Shown: in pieces, positions 1 through 12,890 of the stretch
How positions within the stretch are numbered: the stretch's first letter is position 1
Layout of the letters: every line of letters begins with the position of its first letter
From: Utricularia gibba
Lineage: Eukaryota > Streptophyta > Magnoliopsida > Lamiales > Lentibulariaceae
Assembly (NCBI GenBank): GCA_002189035.1
Contig: NEEC01000086.1
Coordinates: 1 to 32,734 of the forward strand
Reading direction: 5' to 3'
DNA length: 32,734 nt
Translations under genes and position numbers: made by a program
The notes under the pieces: model-generated
Told to the model about the DNA's origin: nothing
The model's input: the letters and a program-made list of their open reading frames with translations, nothing else
Database searches by the model: none

Positions 1-1010
1 CAGTGCATCCTATGAAACCACAGCTCACTGTGTCAAAAGGTGCAATGAAATCCTCCGGTGAGATGGGAACTCTCCCCGGTGCCTATGCCTGAGCCGTGCC
101 TTTCGGGTCGGGCTAACCCGCCCCTACCACCGGCCATGGGAACAGGTTACTTGGAAAGTGGTGTACATTTAATATTAGACATGCAAGTCAAGGTAGAGAT
201 GTCACATTCTTCTAGGAGGCGATGACTTTCCCATGCCTTATTTGAATGTCTTGAAACTGAAATTTCTTGGCAAAGAATATTCACCTGGTGGAGTCATATT
301 AAATTCCTAAAGTACAATCTTGAACCTTTACACTTTATTTAGAAACCGTTTTGTCATATTAAATAAAGCAAGGATTATGGAACTAATAAATGATCCTGAC
401 TTTCTAAATGTCATTGAAAATTCGGTTATTTTTTTTATTCATTTAAGTATCGAGATAGAAAAATAATACCCCCTCTTTTAGATAATTCATCCAATCAAAA
501 AATTTTAAATAATGATTAATCCATTCCATTCATTTATAGGATATGTTTTGAAATTTTAAGTTGTGATTCAAATTATGTAAAATATAATTCATTTTAAAAT
601 TATGTGAATATAGTCAATTTGAAATTATAAAACTATTTTGTAGGATAATATTAAATTAGATTATAAAATTTAATAAAATAAAATATATATTATAAATTTG
701 AATATATTTTAATTATTATATATTTTAATTTTATACTATAAATATATATTTAGAATAAATAAAAAGTGAATAATATAATTTTTTAATTACTTTCTAAAAC
801 ATAAATTCAGGAAATTCAATACTAATTAGAATTTTCAAAAATTAATTAGAATAATTTCAAAAAATTCATAAAACATAACAAGCCCATATTATGTATTCGA
901 GTGTTCTTTTTTGTTTCATGGAATACTAATAATATATTTTAAATATGGAATGTGCAAAAGGTTTATTGGAGGTGGCTATTACATGTAGCCGACAAAGAAT
1001 AAACAATTGG
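1..1010. other. intergenic, AT-rich, no gene seen
   Basis: I find no supportable coding region. Bases about 50-150 are unexpectedly GC-rich and contain a small inverted repeat (CGGGT at 104-108, ACCCG at 116-120). From about 420 to 960 the sequence is very AT-rich and ends in the 3' flank of the bHLH gene. The GC-rich piece could be the edge of a gene or repeat lying to the left, but I do not recognise it. Confidence 0.6.
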
Positions 1011-2966
1011 CTATTTGTCTTTAGCTACTCGTGTGACCGCCTGCATGAGCCCCGACTCGTCAAATTCGTCACCCTGTCAGCAAATCGTCACCTTTTTACA
1101 TTTATTTAACTGTAGAAAAATCAATAACTCATGGAGGACGGAGTGTACGGACAACTGTACCTCGATCTCCAGGCGCAGTGACAGCCTGTGCACCGTGCCG
1201 GATGCCACCGTCCATGCGCTGGTTTGCACTGACGTCAAGCTCAGATTTTTTGACCTTTCCAACAGCTCTAATATTCTTGCCAGAGGGTCGTGATGTTGCG
1301 GTTCTCTCCTATAAAGGTCACTCTCAAGTCAACCGTTCTTGATTCTGAAGACGTGGGAGACCTGCGCCAGAGAAACTTCAACGTCGGCGCTCACGTCAGT
1401 TGAATCTTCTTCCGGTGGGAGTTCTCCACCGGCTCCTTGTTGCTGAACCATGAGCCGGGTTTCTAGTTCATGGTTTCGTTTCGTGAGCTGCTCGACTTGA
1501 GATTTCAGTTCCACGAGGTAGTTGGTGATGCCGCTGAGAACTGACGCTTTGTCCTTCTGTAAAAGTAGTAGTAGTGGATTATCGTTCCCGCTCGTTGTTA
1601 TGCAATCAAATGTTTCTTTTCTTGTATACGCTCACCTTTGATCCGGCGGGAGCATGGATCTGAAGATCTGAAAGCTCTCATTCATCCTTTCCCTTCGCTT
1701 TTCTTTCCGACATGGTGTGATACAGATGCGATGGCGTGATTGGGTTTCGTGTTTCTTGCATCCTGCTCATGCTCAGTTTTCTCAGCAGAGAAAAGGATCT
1801 CTTGATCATGTTCTGCCGTGGAGATCTCACGATCGGGGGCACCGGCCGCCTTTCATACCTGCCGAATGCGCCGCTTCTCTGCCGTGAAGACGAAGGAGAA
1901 CCCGTATCCCTGGAACCCAACACTTCGATGATCGCCTTCGTCATTATATCATCCTCCATTTCCCTGTTCGGAAGACGTATGCGTGCCACTGCATCCTCCC
2001 CGCTCGTTTCGTCTCCCGATCGTACACCCAAGCCAGCCCAGGTCGGAATGCTGTGCAAGTAAGGGAACTCAGCGGTCTCCATTGTCGAAGATTGTAAGGA
2101 TGAAGATGAGGGATCTTCTTGTCCGGTTTGCCCGGAGAACATTGAAGCTAATAATCCTTTTATTCGTGTCTCCATGTCCGCCTGAAAGTTACAAGATCAC
2201 CCAGTGTCTTAACAACGCATTTCAGAAGCACAGCAGGTGTTGTAAGAAAAAAACGTTGTACCAGAGGATCATATGGCAACCCTAACTCGATCTCCCCAAA
2301 TGAAGACGCCATGAATACTAGGGTCTGTTCAATCATGTCAAAATGTGTCTTATCAGAGACGACGATTACTTCATTCTTCTGATTATAAACTTTCTAGTTT
2401 ACTTTCAGTTGTTATATGGCAGGAATTGTTTTTTCTAACAAGGAGAATGTTCAATACAAACCTTAACCCTAGCTTCCTGCAATAAAAGCAAAAGGAAACA
2501 GGAGTGAGCGTAATGCAAGATCGAGGACTAAACTGCTAGAATTAGGGTTTTACTTGGTAGAACTGCTGCTGTACGAGGTTCAAAACCATCTTCGAGAAAT
2601 CATGCGACATGAGCTCCATGTAAGGAAGACTGTTCTCGAACGCGAGTCCAGGCACGCCGTCAAAATAATGCACGGACTCCCTGTAAAGGGTGAACAGCTG
2701 AGCGCCGAGGGTCGCCGGCACCGACGAGGACTGCGGATCCGCCACTCCCCCGAAGACGCCATCAAGACACAGCAAGCAACTACCAAAGCAGCCATCAGTA
2801 CACTACCATCAGCATAACAATATTTCCAATGCAAACATATAAAACACTCACTGAGATGGATGGGGCATATGGGACCAAACACAAATGTGCGTGCAGCTCA
2901 AAGACAGCATCATCCGGCGGAGGACCGCCGTCCGATCGTCGGGGCGAGTCTGAAGATGGAGTCCAT
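1011..2966 (-). CDS. bHLH041: bHLH041-like transcription factor (frameshifts in this sequence)
   Basis: Predicted nuclear DNA-binding transcription factor of the plant bHLH041 group. Seven exons are seen on the minus strand: 2852-2966, 2554-2779, 2462-2476, 2262-2324, 1636-2181, 1161-1556, 1011-1073. Exon 2 carries the group's N-terminal region (FDGVPGLAFENSLPYMEL), exon 4 the conserved FGEIELGL, exon 5 the basic region and helix 1 (SER, then KRRERMNESFQ), exon 6 helix 2 (KDKASVLSGITNYL) with a leucine-rich coiled segment, and the last exon an ACT-like C-terminus (DESGLMQAVTRV). All exon phases agree only if five single-base indels are allowed: a loss in G run 2941-2944, a gain in T run 1699-1702, a loss at 1643-1644, a gain near 1343 and a loss near 1281. 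Read literally the protein stops early. The family assignment is firm; whether the gene is intact is not. Confidence 0.85.
2462..2476 (-). other. 15-nt microexon of the bHLH041-like gene
   Basis: This exon encodes EARVK between a CAG acceptor and a GTTTGT donor. It joins exon 2 (ending FYQ) to exon 4 (starting TLVF) in phase 0. The homologous Arabidopsis protein, as I recall it, has a similar residue string at this point. It is too short for most gene finders. Confidence 0.7.
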
Positions 2967-3452
2967 TTCCAGAGACCCTGCGCATCAGATGGAGCAGAAT
3001 CGAATCTCGCAAGAGAACAGATTGCACGCTTTATTCAGGAGAATCAGTGATCAGGTGTGTACCGATTGAATCCAGGACGAGATGGAGACGATGGGGCTTC
3101 AAACTGTAGAGACGCGTTAGAACTTGGAAGCCAAATTCGTTCACATGGCACACAGGAAAGTTATATACCCTAGAAAAGTCGGGGGTCAAACGGAGAGTAA
3201 ATTTAGGGCAGCGTGTGAGAACTGAGAATATTATGCATGCTTTTTTATTTTTTTCAATATAAAAGAAAGAAAAATGGAAAATAAATTGATAAAAATATAA
3301 AGCTGGAATTTTTTATTAATTTTAATTTTATAATATTATAAAAAATTGATGGTATTTTCTGTAGATTATTGTATCAGAAAAAGAAAAAAAAAAGAAAAAG
3401 AAAAAGAAAAAGAATTCGTTCTGAATTTCTGTGTCGTTTTCTTTTGTGCCGA
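2967..3452. promoter_or_regulatory. shared divergent promoter, bHLH041-like / alpha/beta hydrolase
   Basis: The 486 bp between two start codons on opposite strands contains no further gene. It includes an AT-rich middle (3240-3350) and a purine-rich A/G simple repeat at about 3377-3413 just upstream of the hydrolase start. I cannot assign specific transcription start sites. Confidence 0.5.
3377..3413. repeat. (GAAAAA)n simple repeat
   Basis: Imperfect A-rich microsatellite with repeated GAAAAA units in the presumed 5' leader of the alpha/beta hydrolase gene. Reading it as protein gives an implausible lysine/arginine string, so it is treated as untranslated. Confidence 0.8.
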
Positions 3453-5061
3453 ATGGTTTCTTCTTTGGGAGCGCTGGAGAAGAAGAATCTGTTGTGGTCA
3501 TGCTTTCGTCCTGATAATCACCGGGTTTTTCCGGCAACCAGATTCAGAAGAAATCTCTCGATTTCTCAAAAACTAGGTATAGGCAAAAAGGAAGTTCCTG
3601 ATTCTGAAGTCATTATACAGGAATTGTGCTGTTGGGAAATGCGGAAGATTTTTTTTTTTTTTTTTGTTTCGGAGAGATTTTTGATTATAGTTCCTCCATT
3701 TTCTGATTTGGGGGTTTGCGTGGTTGTGCTGTGGTTGCGGGACAATGTCATTATTGTGTTTCAGTAGTTCCACCCCGACTCCAATATTTTACAGCGGAAT
3801 ACACCTAATTCGATCAAAACCTGTTCTTGAAAGCTTCTGAAAGCTTTCAATTTCGTGTTGAATGTCTCTGGATGTGACAGCAGGTATGCAGCAGAAGGTG
3901 GCAATAAGGACTGAGTCTGGGAAAAAACTGGCTGGAGTATTGCACGAGACAGGGTCGACCAATGTTGTTGTTTTGTGCCATGGTTTTAGATCCTCAAAGG
4001 TTGGTTATTTTCCTTGACTCAAGTAGATGCATTAGAATATCATTGCGAAATTATGGACTTTTTCCCACTACCAGGAGAGCAAGAACATGGTGAATCTTGC
4101 TTGTGCTTTAGAGAAAGAAGGAATCAGTGCTTTCCGGTTCGATTTTGCAGGAAATGGGTATGCTCTGTGAACCAAGATGCCCTCTTCTGGTATATTCTTT
4201 GATTTCATGTGCTAGTGTCTTTTGCAGGGAAAGTGAGGGTTCTTTTCAGTATGGTAACTACTTCAGTGAGGTTGAAGACTTGAGATCTGTGATTGAATAC
4301 TTCAGTGGATTAAAACGAAAGATGGTTGCAGTTGTAGGACACAGCAAAGGTATGTTTGGATCCAAAACTTTTAAGCGTTCCTTTTGTGAGTCATCTTAAT
4401 TCTGTGCTCTTGTGTGAGCTTTCAGCTCTTCTGAGTGTAACCAATCCCCATGCTCTAACCTGTAACAGGGGGCAACGTTGTACTCCTCTATGCCTCGAAG
4501 TATCATGATGTAGGCGCTGTTATAAACATCAGTGGTCGCTATGATCTGAATCAAGGCATTGAAGAGCGACTGGGTGGCAATTACATGGAAAGAATCGAGA
4601 GGGATGGCTATATTGAAGTTGAATCAAGGGGAGGTCAACTTTCTTGATTCTCACCTGTAGTTTATAATAGTTGTTTCAATAAACTTGATTCCCTTCTGTT
4701 ACCCCAGGAGATTATCTTGTGACGAAGGCGAGTCTCCTGGAGCGACTCAGTACTAAGATGCATGATGCATGCTTATCAATTGACAAGGATTGCAGGTATG
4801 CTTCATCAACATCTGTCTCACCATTTTACATCACAGAGGGCTAAAGACTGTTGAACTATTTTCAGGGTACTTACTGTTCATGGATCAGCAGATGAAATTA
4901 TTCGAGTAGAAGATGCAACCGAATTCGCAAGACTTATACCGAATCATCGGTTGAAAATCATCGAGGGGGCTGACCATGGATACAGTTTCCACCAAGAGGA
5001 GTTAGCCTCTGTTATTTTGAGTTTCATAAAGGAGTTGTCGGAAACAAACCAAGGATGCTGA
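3453..5061 (+). CDS. alpha/beta hydrolase, YDL057W-like, probable plastid transit peptide
   Basis: Serine hydrolase of the alpha/beta fold, substrate unknown. Seven exons with consistent phases (3453-3576, 3884-3999, 4075-4157, 4228-4349, 4469-4633, 4708-4795, 4866-5061) give 297 residues without any frame break. The nucleophile elbow is GHSKG, the oxyanion-side loop is CHGFRSSK, the acid is the Asp in GSADEI and the catalytic His lies in GADHGYSFH. Exon 1 (41 residues) is rich in Ser/Arg/Phe (for example FRPDNHRVFPATRFRRNLS) and looks like a transit peptide. Its splice phase matches exon 2, where a second in-frame ATG (MQQKV) could start a shorter cytosolic form. I chose the ATG at 3453 because the upstream in-frame extension is only the A-rich repeat. 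A close resemblance to yeast YDL057W is inferred from memory. Confidence 0.88.
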
Positions 5062-5872
5062 TGGGGGAGACAGGCAACAACAAAGTGACTCAACATTAAT
5101 GAACACACCCATTCCAGACCGACTCTGAAAACACTAATCAGAGACTCAGAACATGTAATCAGCCAATATGAACTTGGATTCTGTTCTACTGCATTTTGTC
5201 TGCGAATTCTTGCTTATACTTGAATGTCTTATTTCCCCAAGTGTGGAGAGCAATGGACATGGATACCACATCCAATATGTTTTTGGGTTTCAGTTTACAC
5301 AGGAAGAGGAATAGATAGCCACAGATGCCATCAGATATGTCAAGGTGGGTAGGCTGTTTGAACCATGCACCAGAAAAAGGGATCCAACAAGATACCTTAT
5401 CCCATGTTCTCTTCTTTATCCATTCCATATCTATACAAGACAAACAAATCATACTCCAGAACTGTGCCCTGCACCTTGATGATTCCAGAGTCTTGATCAT
5501 CAGGAGCTTTTGGAATTGGTTTGTATCTGCTTGAGATGAAGTACTTACACAATCAAGAACTGTTCCTATATATTCAACACCTTAATTTATGATGCATTTT
5601 TTTATAATTTTTCGAAAAGTATTTTTGTGATAAATATTTATAAAAAATTAAAAAATTGAGATTTTAAAATATATTAAAAATTAAAAACGTTTTTAAATTT
5701 TAAAAAACGATGAGCTGACGTGGAACCAATGAACCAATTGGGAGGTGTATAACACGTAAATGTAATACGACGACGTTAGGGCTTTTAAAAAAACGGCTAT
5801 TTGTCTGCCTTCGCAGCTGCATTTGAGGTGTGCGTTCGTGCTGATTGTTCGGGCGGGATCAGCTCCATTTCT
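5062..5872. other. intergenic between hydrolase and saposin-like gene
   Basis: Probably the 3' UTR of the hydrolase gene (to about 5550) followed by an AT-rich stretch (5580-5710) and the promoter of the saposin-like gene. A 104-codon minus-strand open frame at 5186-5500 shows no recognisable domain and is not called. Confidence 0.5.
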
Positions 5873-7595
5873 ATGGCGGGGTTCGATAAAGCCTCAATCT
5901 TTTTGTGCTTGCTCCCGTTGTTGATTTTTCTGTGTTGTGGGGTTCCGGTATCCGATTGCGCTAAGAAGCCAGCGGGAATGGCGAGAAAGGAAGATATCCC
6001 GTTTATAAAATGCCAAGTTTGTGAGAAGTTGGCAGCGCAGCTCTACAAACAGGTCCACTCAAAGGAAGCAGAGATCGCTCCTAAAAAGGTGGTTTTTATA
6101 TATTGTTTGGGCAATGTCTGCAAAAAGGTGCTTTGCTGGTTGGTGTTGATAGCAATGCTTTGTGGGTACAGATATCGGAGCTTGTGATTATTCAGATTTC
6201 CGAGAATTTGTGTAATTTGAAGAAAAAGGAAGCTGATTGGATTCTTAAAATTGACATTGTAGAGCAGGGGGATGAACTAAAGGTATGTGTGTATATATTG
6301 TTTGCCAGAGCTACATGTTAAAATGTTTTCCATATGCTGTCTGAAATCAATTGTGCAAAACCCGCCATATTGTCATTTGCGTGCATAAGTTGGTTGGTAT
6401 ACCTGACAACTCCGTGGATTCTTGTGCCAAGCTTGAGGAGCAAGACTCCGAAGGACAGTGCAATTCAGAGTGCAAGACGATCGAGCGAGCTTGCGAGGAG
6501 GTGGGTATCTTTTTCAGTGTTCATTTTCTTTCACGTGCGAGTACTTGTTGCCGTTATTGGGCTTGCTCTGTGGTGGTATTTTAGTAAGGTGAGTTGAGTT
6601 TTGAATGGCTTTTTTCTACATACGGTCTGGTGTACGTTTCCTCGGATCATCCAATCATGATCCTTTTTCCCATCAAATTCCTGTTTTCTGGGTTCTTGTA
6701 AGTAAAGTATTCTGGTGTGTGAAGACCTCAAAACTGTGATGATTCATAATTTCGTCTCCACCAGGTTATGGGTTATTCTGATACAGATGTGGCTGAGTAT
6801 GTATTCAAAAAGAAGCCTCAGATTGAGTCTTTGGTGAATTTTATCTGCAAGGACCTAACTGAAGCATGCGTTTCAAAACCACCACCAGTTCCCGAGGTAC
6901 ACTACAGCTTGGCTTGATATTCATATTCTCTCCTGATCTTGTACTTGATCCCACTTATGTGCAAACTAGGATAGGATACCAGGAGAGCCCTTTATCCCAA
7001 AATCTGCAAAAGAAGCTGAAATGGAAAATCTAATGAAATCCATGGAGGTAAGTGGTATCAGTGATGCTTAGTGTGTTTTTTTTAAGGTATAATAAGCCAT
7101 CTCTGCATCTACTCCTTTCCAGGGATTACCAGGAGCACCTGGAATGAAGATGTACTCTCGAGAGGACTTGATGCGTCAGAATTTTGGTGATGAAGAAGAT
7201 GATGATGAGGATGATGACGATTTAGCACCTAAACTGGTGAGGACTCGCCTCATTTTTCGAAAATGCCTGCAAACACCATGTTTCTACCCCTCCATCTCAT
7301 GGAGATAAATTTTGTGCAGGGAAAAGTTCTGAAAGAGAACGTGAAAAGGAAAAATAACCAGTACGAATGGAAAGAGAAGGTGCCAAGAATCTTAACAGAG
7401 GTTACTGAGAAATTGATGCATCATGCAAGTAGAGCTTCATCCGGGTTGAAAGAGAAGGTACCAGGAATCTTAACAGAGGCTACTGAGAAACTGATACATC
7501 ATGCAAGTAGAGTTTCATCCGGGTTGAAACAGAAGTTCATAAACTGGAAAAACAAGGGCCAGGAGAAGAAGACAACGAAACCTGGTGAACTCTAA
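5873..7595 (+). CDS. saposin B-type domain secreted protein
   Basis: Small secreted or ER-lumen protein of a plant saposin-like family; molecular role not established. Seven exons (5873-6088, 6172-6282, 6432-6500, 6765-6896, 6970-7047, 7123-7236, 7320-7595) stay in phase and give 331 residues. A signal peptide covers about residues 1-28 (FLCLLPLLIFLCC core). The saposin cysteines are seen as KCQVC near residue 50, ENLCNL, QCNSEC, ERAC, FICKDL and EACV. After the fold come a Pro-rich linker (KPPPVPE), a PGAPGMKMYSREDL motif and an acidic run (DEEDDDEDDDD). The C-terminal exon holds a perfect-phase 78-bp tandem duplication and ends in a lysine-rich tail. The CxxC and spacing also recall canopy/MSAP-like proteins, an alternative family label. 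The start is the first ATG before the signal peptide. Confidence 0.88.
7374..7529 (+). repeat. two tandem copies of a 78-bp coding unit
   Basis: Copies at 7374-7451 and 7452-7529 encode near-identical 26-residue blocks starting EKVP(R/G)ILTE and ending ASSGLK or VSSGLK. They differ at only a few bases, so the duplication is recent, and it preserves the frame. Confidence 0.95.
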
Positions 7596-7815
7596 ACTGC
7601 CTTGCCTCCATTATCTTCATAGTTAGGCTTATCTGGTTTACTAGACGATTTTGGACTGATCTTTTATTGAGAAAAGAGATGCCGTCATGGGTGGAAAATT
7701 TCCCTCCAATTAAAATTGTCAGATGACTATCATTCGGGAAATCCATAAGGTACAGTACATAATACGAGCACACACAACAGATGCCAAGGCACTGCTCCAA
7801 ACAAAAACTGGTAAC

Positions 7816-10209
<2,394 letters not shown>

Positions 10210-10647
10210 TGTACCGAAGATATGGGGAATTCGGAGTTGGCCGTTAGGGTTTTACCAATTGCAACCCAGGGTTCAGCTTTAGGGTTTTCGACGTCATTTA
10301 AACCAATTCACAGGCTATAAATTTTCCAAAACCTCCCGCGAAAAAACGACCTCATAATAAAATTTTCCAGAATTTCTCATTAGATATTTTGGTGCACCTA
10401 CAAAAATAAAATAAAATAAAATAAAAATAAATAGATATTTTAAATAATGAAAATAAATTATTATACCGGGCATGCTGATTGCTGCCTCGTAACCGGTTGG
10501 CTGTTCCTTCTTCCCTGGTTTGTGAAAACAGTGGAATTGGTTGGGTAAAATTGCCGGAAAACCTAAAAATGTTCCCGAGTGTATCGCACATACCGTCATG
10601 CGCCGCTGCATTTCGGAAGCGTTTAGCTTAGTAATCACGCACCAGCA
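10210..10647. promoter_or_regulatory. shared divergent promoter, PRMT1 / TLDc gene
   Basis: This is the 438 bp between two divergent start codons. On the PRMT1 side lie two telo-box-like TTAGGGTTT motifs (10244-10252 and about 10278-10287) and a TGACGTC-type bZIP core on the minus strand (GACGTCA at 10290-10296). Telo-boxes are typical of growth-linked housekeeping genes. An (AAAAT)n repeat lies at about 10402-10431. Function is inferred from motifs only. Confidence 0.55.
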
Positions 10648-12805
10648 ATGGAGACAAAGCGGCAGGGGGAACTGAAGGCGGAGACCGTCCAGCAACACAA
10701 GTCCTTGAAGAGTAGAGCAGTCCAATTTGTATCCGGGCTTTCCACCGCTCTACTCAATCCCATGTCGGACCGACCGCACACTGTTCCTACGCAGGTGAAA
10801 TTCTTCTGAAGAACGTTTTATTTTTATGGTTATCTGGTTTCCATTTTCCTTAGACTCCCAGTTGGGTGTTCTTATTCTTATGATGCGATAGCGATGGAGA
10901 TCTTTTATTCTTTCTACCACTCTTCTGTACTTCTGTTCGCCTTAGGCGTAATTGCTTGTCACTTATATCATTCGTGCTAATGCTTCCTCAATCAATACCC
11001 CGAACCAGAGTGTCTGTGTATAGTAACGAGAAGCAGGAAGTGTTTGTAGTGAATGGTTTTAATTTCATCTCTTCTCTGTTGTTGGATACGTTGGAAATGG
11101 TTCTTGTCTTGAATCCATGTGATAACTGTGTCCATAGATGTTTTGTATAGGATGATGATCAGGATGAATGTGGAGAAAGCCAAACTGATGAGAGTGCAAA
11201 GGACACTGTTGATGGTCCTGATACATCTTCTTTTGCTGCATTCCTCTATTCCCTCTTGGCATCTCCTGACACGAAAGCACCTAAGGAAGATATTGTTCTG
11301 AGTGATGATGAGTTGATGAAATCTTTAGAAGCAGTAGTGACGAAGAAGAGGTCAGATATCTTATCCAGGGGCAGGAGAGCACTGGGAAAAGTGTGGCATC
11401 AAGCAGCTAAGGTAGGCGGTTTCCATCATCAACACTCCAAGAGTAGTTCCGACGGTGTCTGCGAGATCAATGAGGAAGAGGGCATCGCAATGCAGACATT
11501 GAAGGAGCTTGAGAGTCGACCGGTTGAAAATCTTCCTGAAATTTCTGAACCTTCAGCGCTCCTCTCAGAGAAGACTCGGGGTTTCCTTTATTCTGCTCTA
11601 CCTGTGATTGTCCAAGGCCGAAAATGGATGTTGTTGTACAGGTATCTAGCAATCATGTCCCACAGCATGCCTGTTTTGTAATTCCTTTTTATGGTATCTT
11701 TCAGCACTTTTCGGCATGGTATTTCACTTTCGACCTTGTACCGAAGAAGCACGCTTTGGCCTGGCCTCAGTCTGTTGGTAATCTCATTCTCTACATGATC
11801 ATTTTTGCATGCTTCGGCTGCAGTTGTGCTTTCGATTATCCTTTTTTGATTGAGGCCAGTGACTTCTCATGATCTCAAATACCAGTTGATTTTCCTTCTT
11901 GCATTATCCTCTTTGTGATTCATCTCTTCGTTTAGGAGTAGCTATAGAGATAATGTTCCTTCACTTCTCTCTCTTTTGCCATCTTCTCTTTAGGTCGTGG
12001 GAGACTGTAAAGGTGCTGTTTTTGGAGGGTTAGTTGAGGCTCCTTTGAATCCAACAAACAAGAAAAGGTACCAGGTAACAAATTGATGATCGATCATTTG
12101 ATACAGAGTGACATTTTATCTGCGACATGCTCAACTTGCAAGCATCACAGGGAACAAATACCTCCTTTGTATTCTCGAATACATCTGGGCAGCCTCAAAT
12201 ATTTCGTCCAACAGGTTACTACTAACTGTTATTTTCATCGCTCGCATCTGACCTGCCAAAGTCATCAGGCTGCGAGTGAGGAAGCATAATAGTAAATGAT
12301 AAAGGAGTTGCCTAATTCTAACCAAGCTCCAACTTTCCTGCGTTTAATCTTGTCTCTACCAGTGGTCTTTATATTCTCAAAGTTGAACAGGTATAAATCG
12401 GTATTTTACACTGTGTTCGGTGGACTACCTGGCCTTGGGTGGAGGCAGCCATTTCGCGCTGTATCTGGACTCTGATCTGTAAGCCTTTCATTTTCATGGT
12501 TATTCCTGAAATAACAGCTCATGTGGTGAGGTTACTCTACTCACAACCTGGCTTGTATAGATTAAGTGGATCAAGCTCGTCTTCAGAGACGTACGGAAAC
12601 CCTTGCTTGGCCAAGTCTCAGGATTTTCAAGTGAAGGAGGTTGAGGTATACAAAGGCTGCTTTATTGGGAATGACATCGAGATGGTGATCCTATTGATTC
12701 CCTTTTATCTCCATCTTGTAGCTATGGGGTTTCGTATATGCTTCCAAGTACGACGAGATGGTGGCTCTATCGCGGATGGAGGCGCCGGGGATTTGCCGAT
12801 GGTAG
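10648..12805 (+). CDS. TLDc domain-containing protein (OXR-like)
   Basis: Member of the TLDc family, linked in eukaryotes to oxidative-stress resistance and V-ATPase regulation; the plant role is less certain. Eight exons (10648-10794, 11151-11641, 11705-11777, 11994-12074, 12151-12214, 12391-12478, 12561-12645, 12722-12805) are all in phase and give 370 residues. The first half is a low-complexity acidic/serine region with SDDELMKSLEAVV and a basic RGRRALGKVW. The TLDc domain runs from about residue 185 to the end with hallmark strings RHGISLSTLY, GDCKGAVFGG, TSFVFSN, LALGGGSHFALYLD, SETYGNPCLA, VKEVELWGF and the terminal EAPGICRW. No frame defect is seen. The start is the first ATG of the exon, preceding an uninterrupted frame. 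Confidence 0.92.
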
Positions 12806-12890
12806 ATAAATACCCTCCTGTAGCAGCTTCGATGTACAAAAATGAAAGGAAACGATGAAATAAAATGAATAAAGTGTTGTGGAATCTCTA

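Noticed and set aside
3369-3452. Lys/Arg-rich N-terminal extension of the hydrolase
   Set aside because: It is the translation of an A/G simple repeat ahead of a better start codon.
5186-5500. 104-codon minus-strand open frame
   Set aside because: No recognisable domain or splice context; it lies in the hydrolase 3' region.
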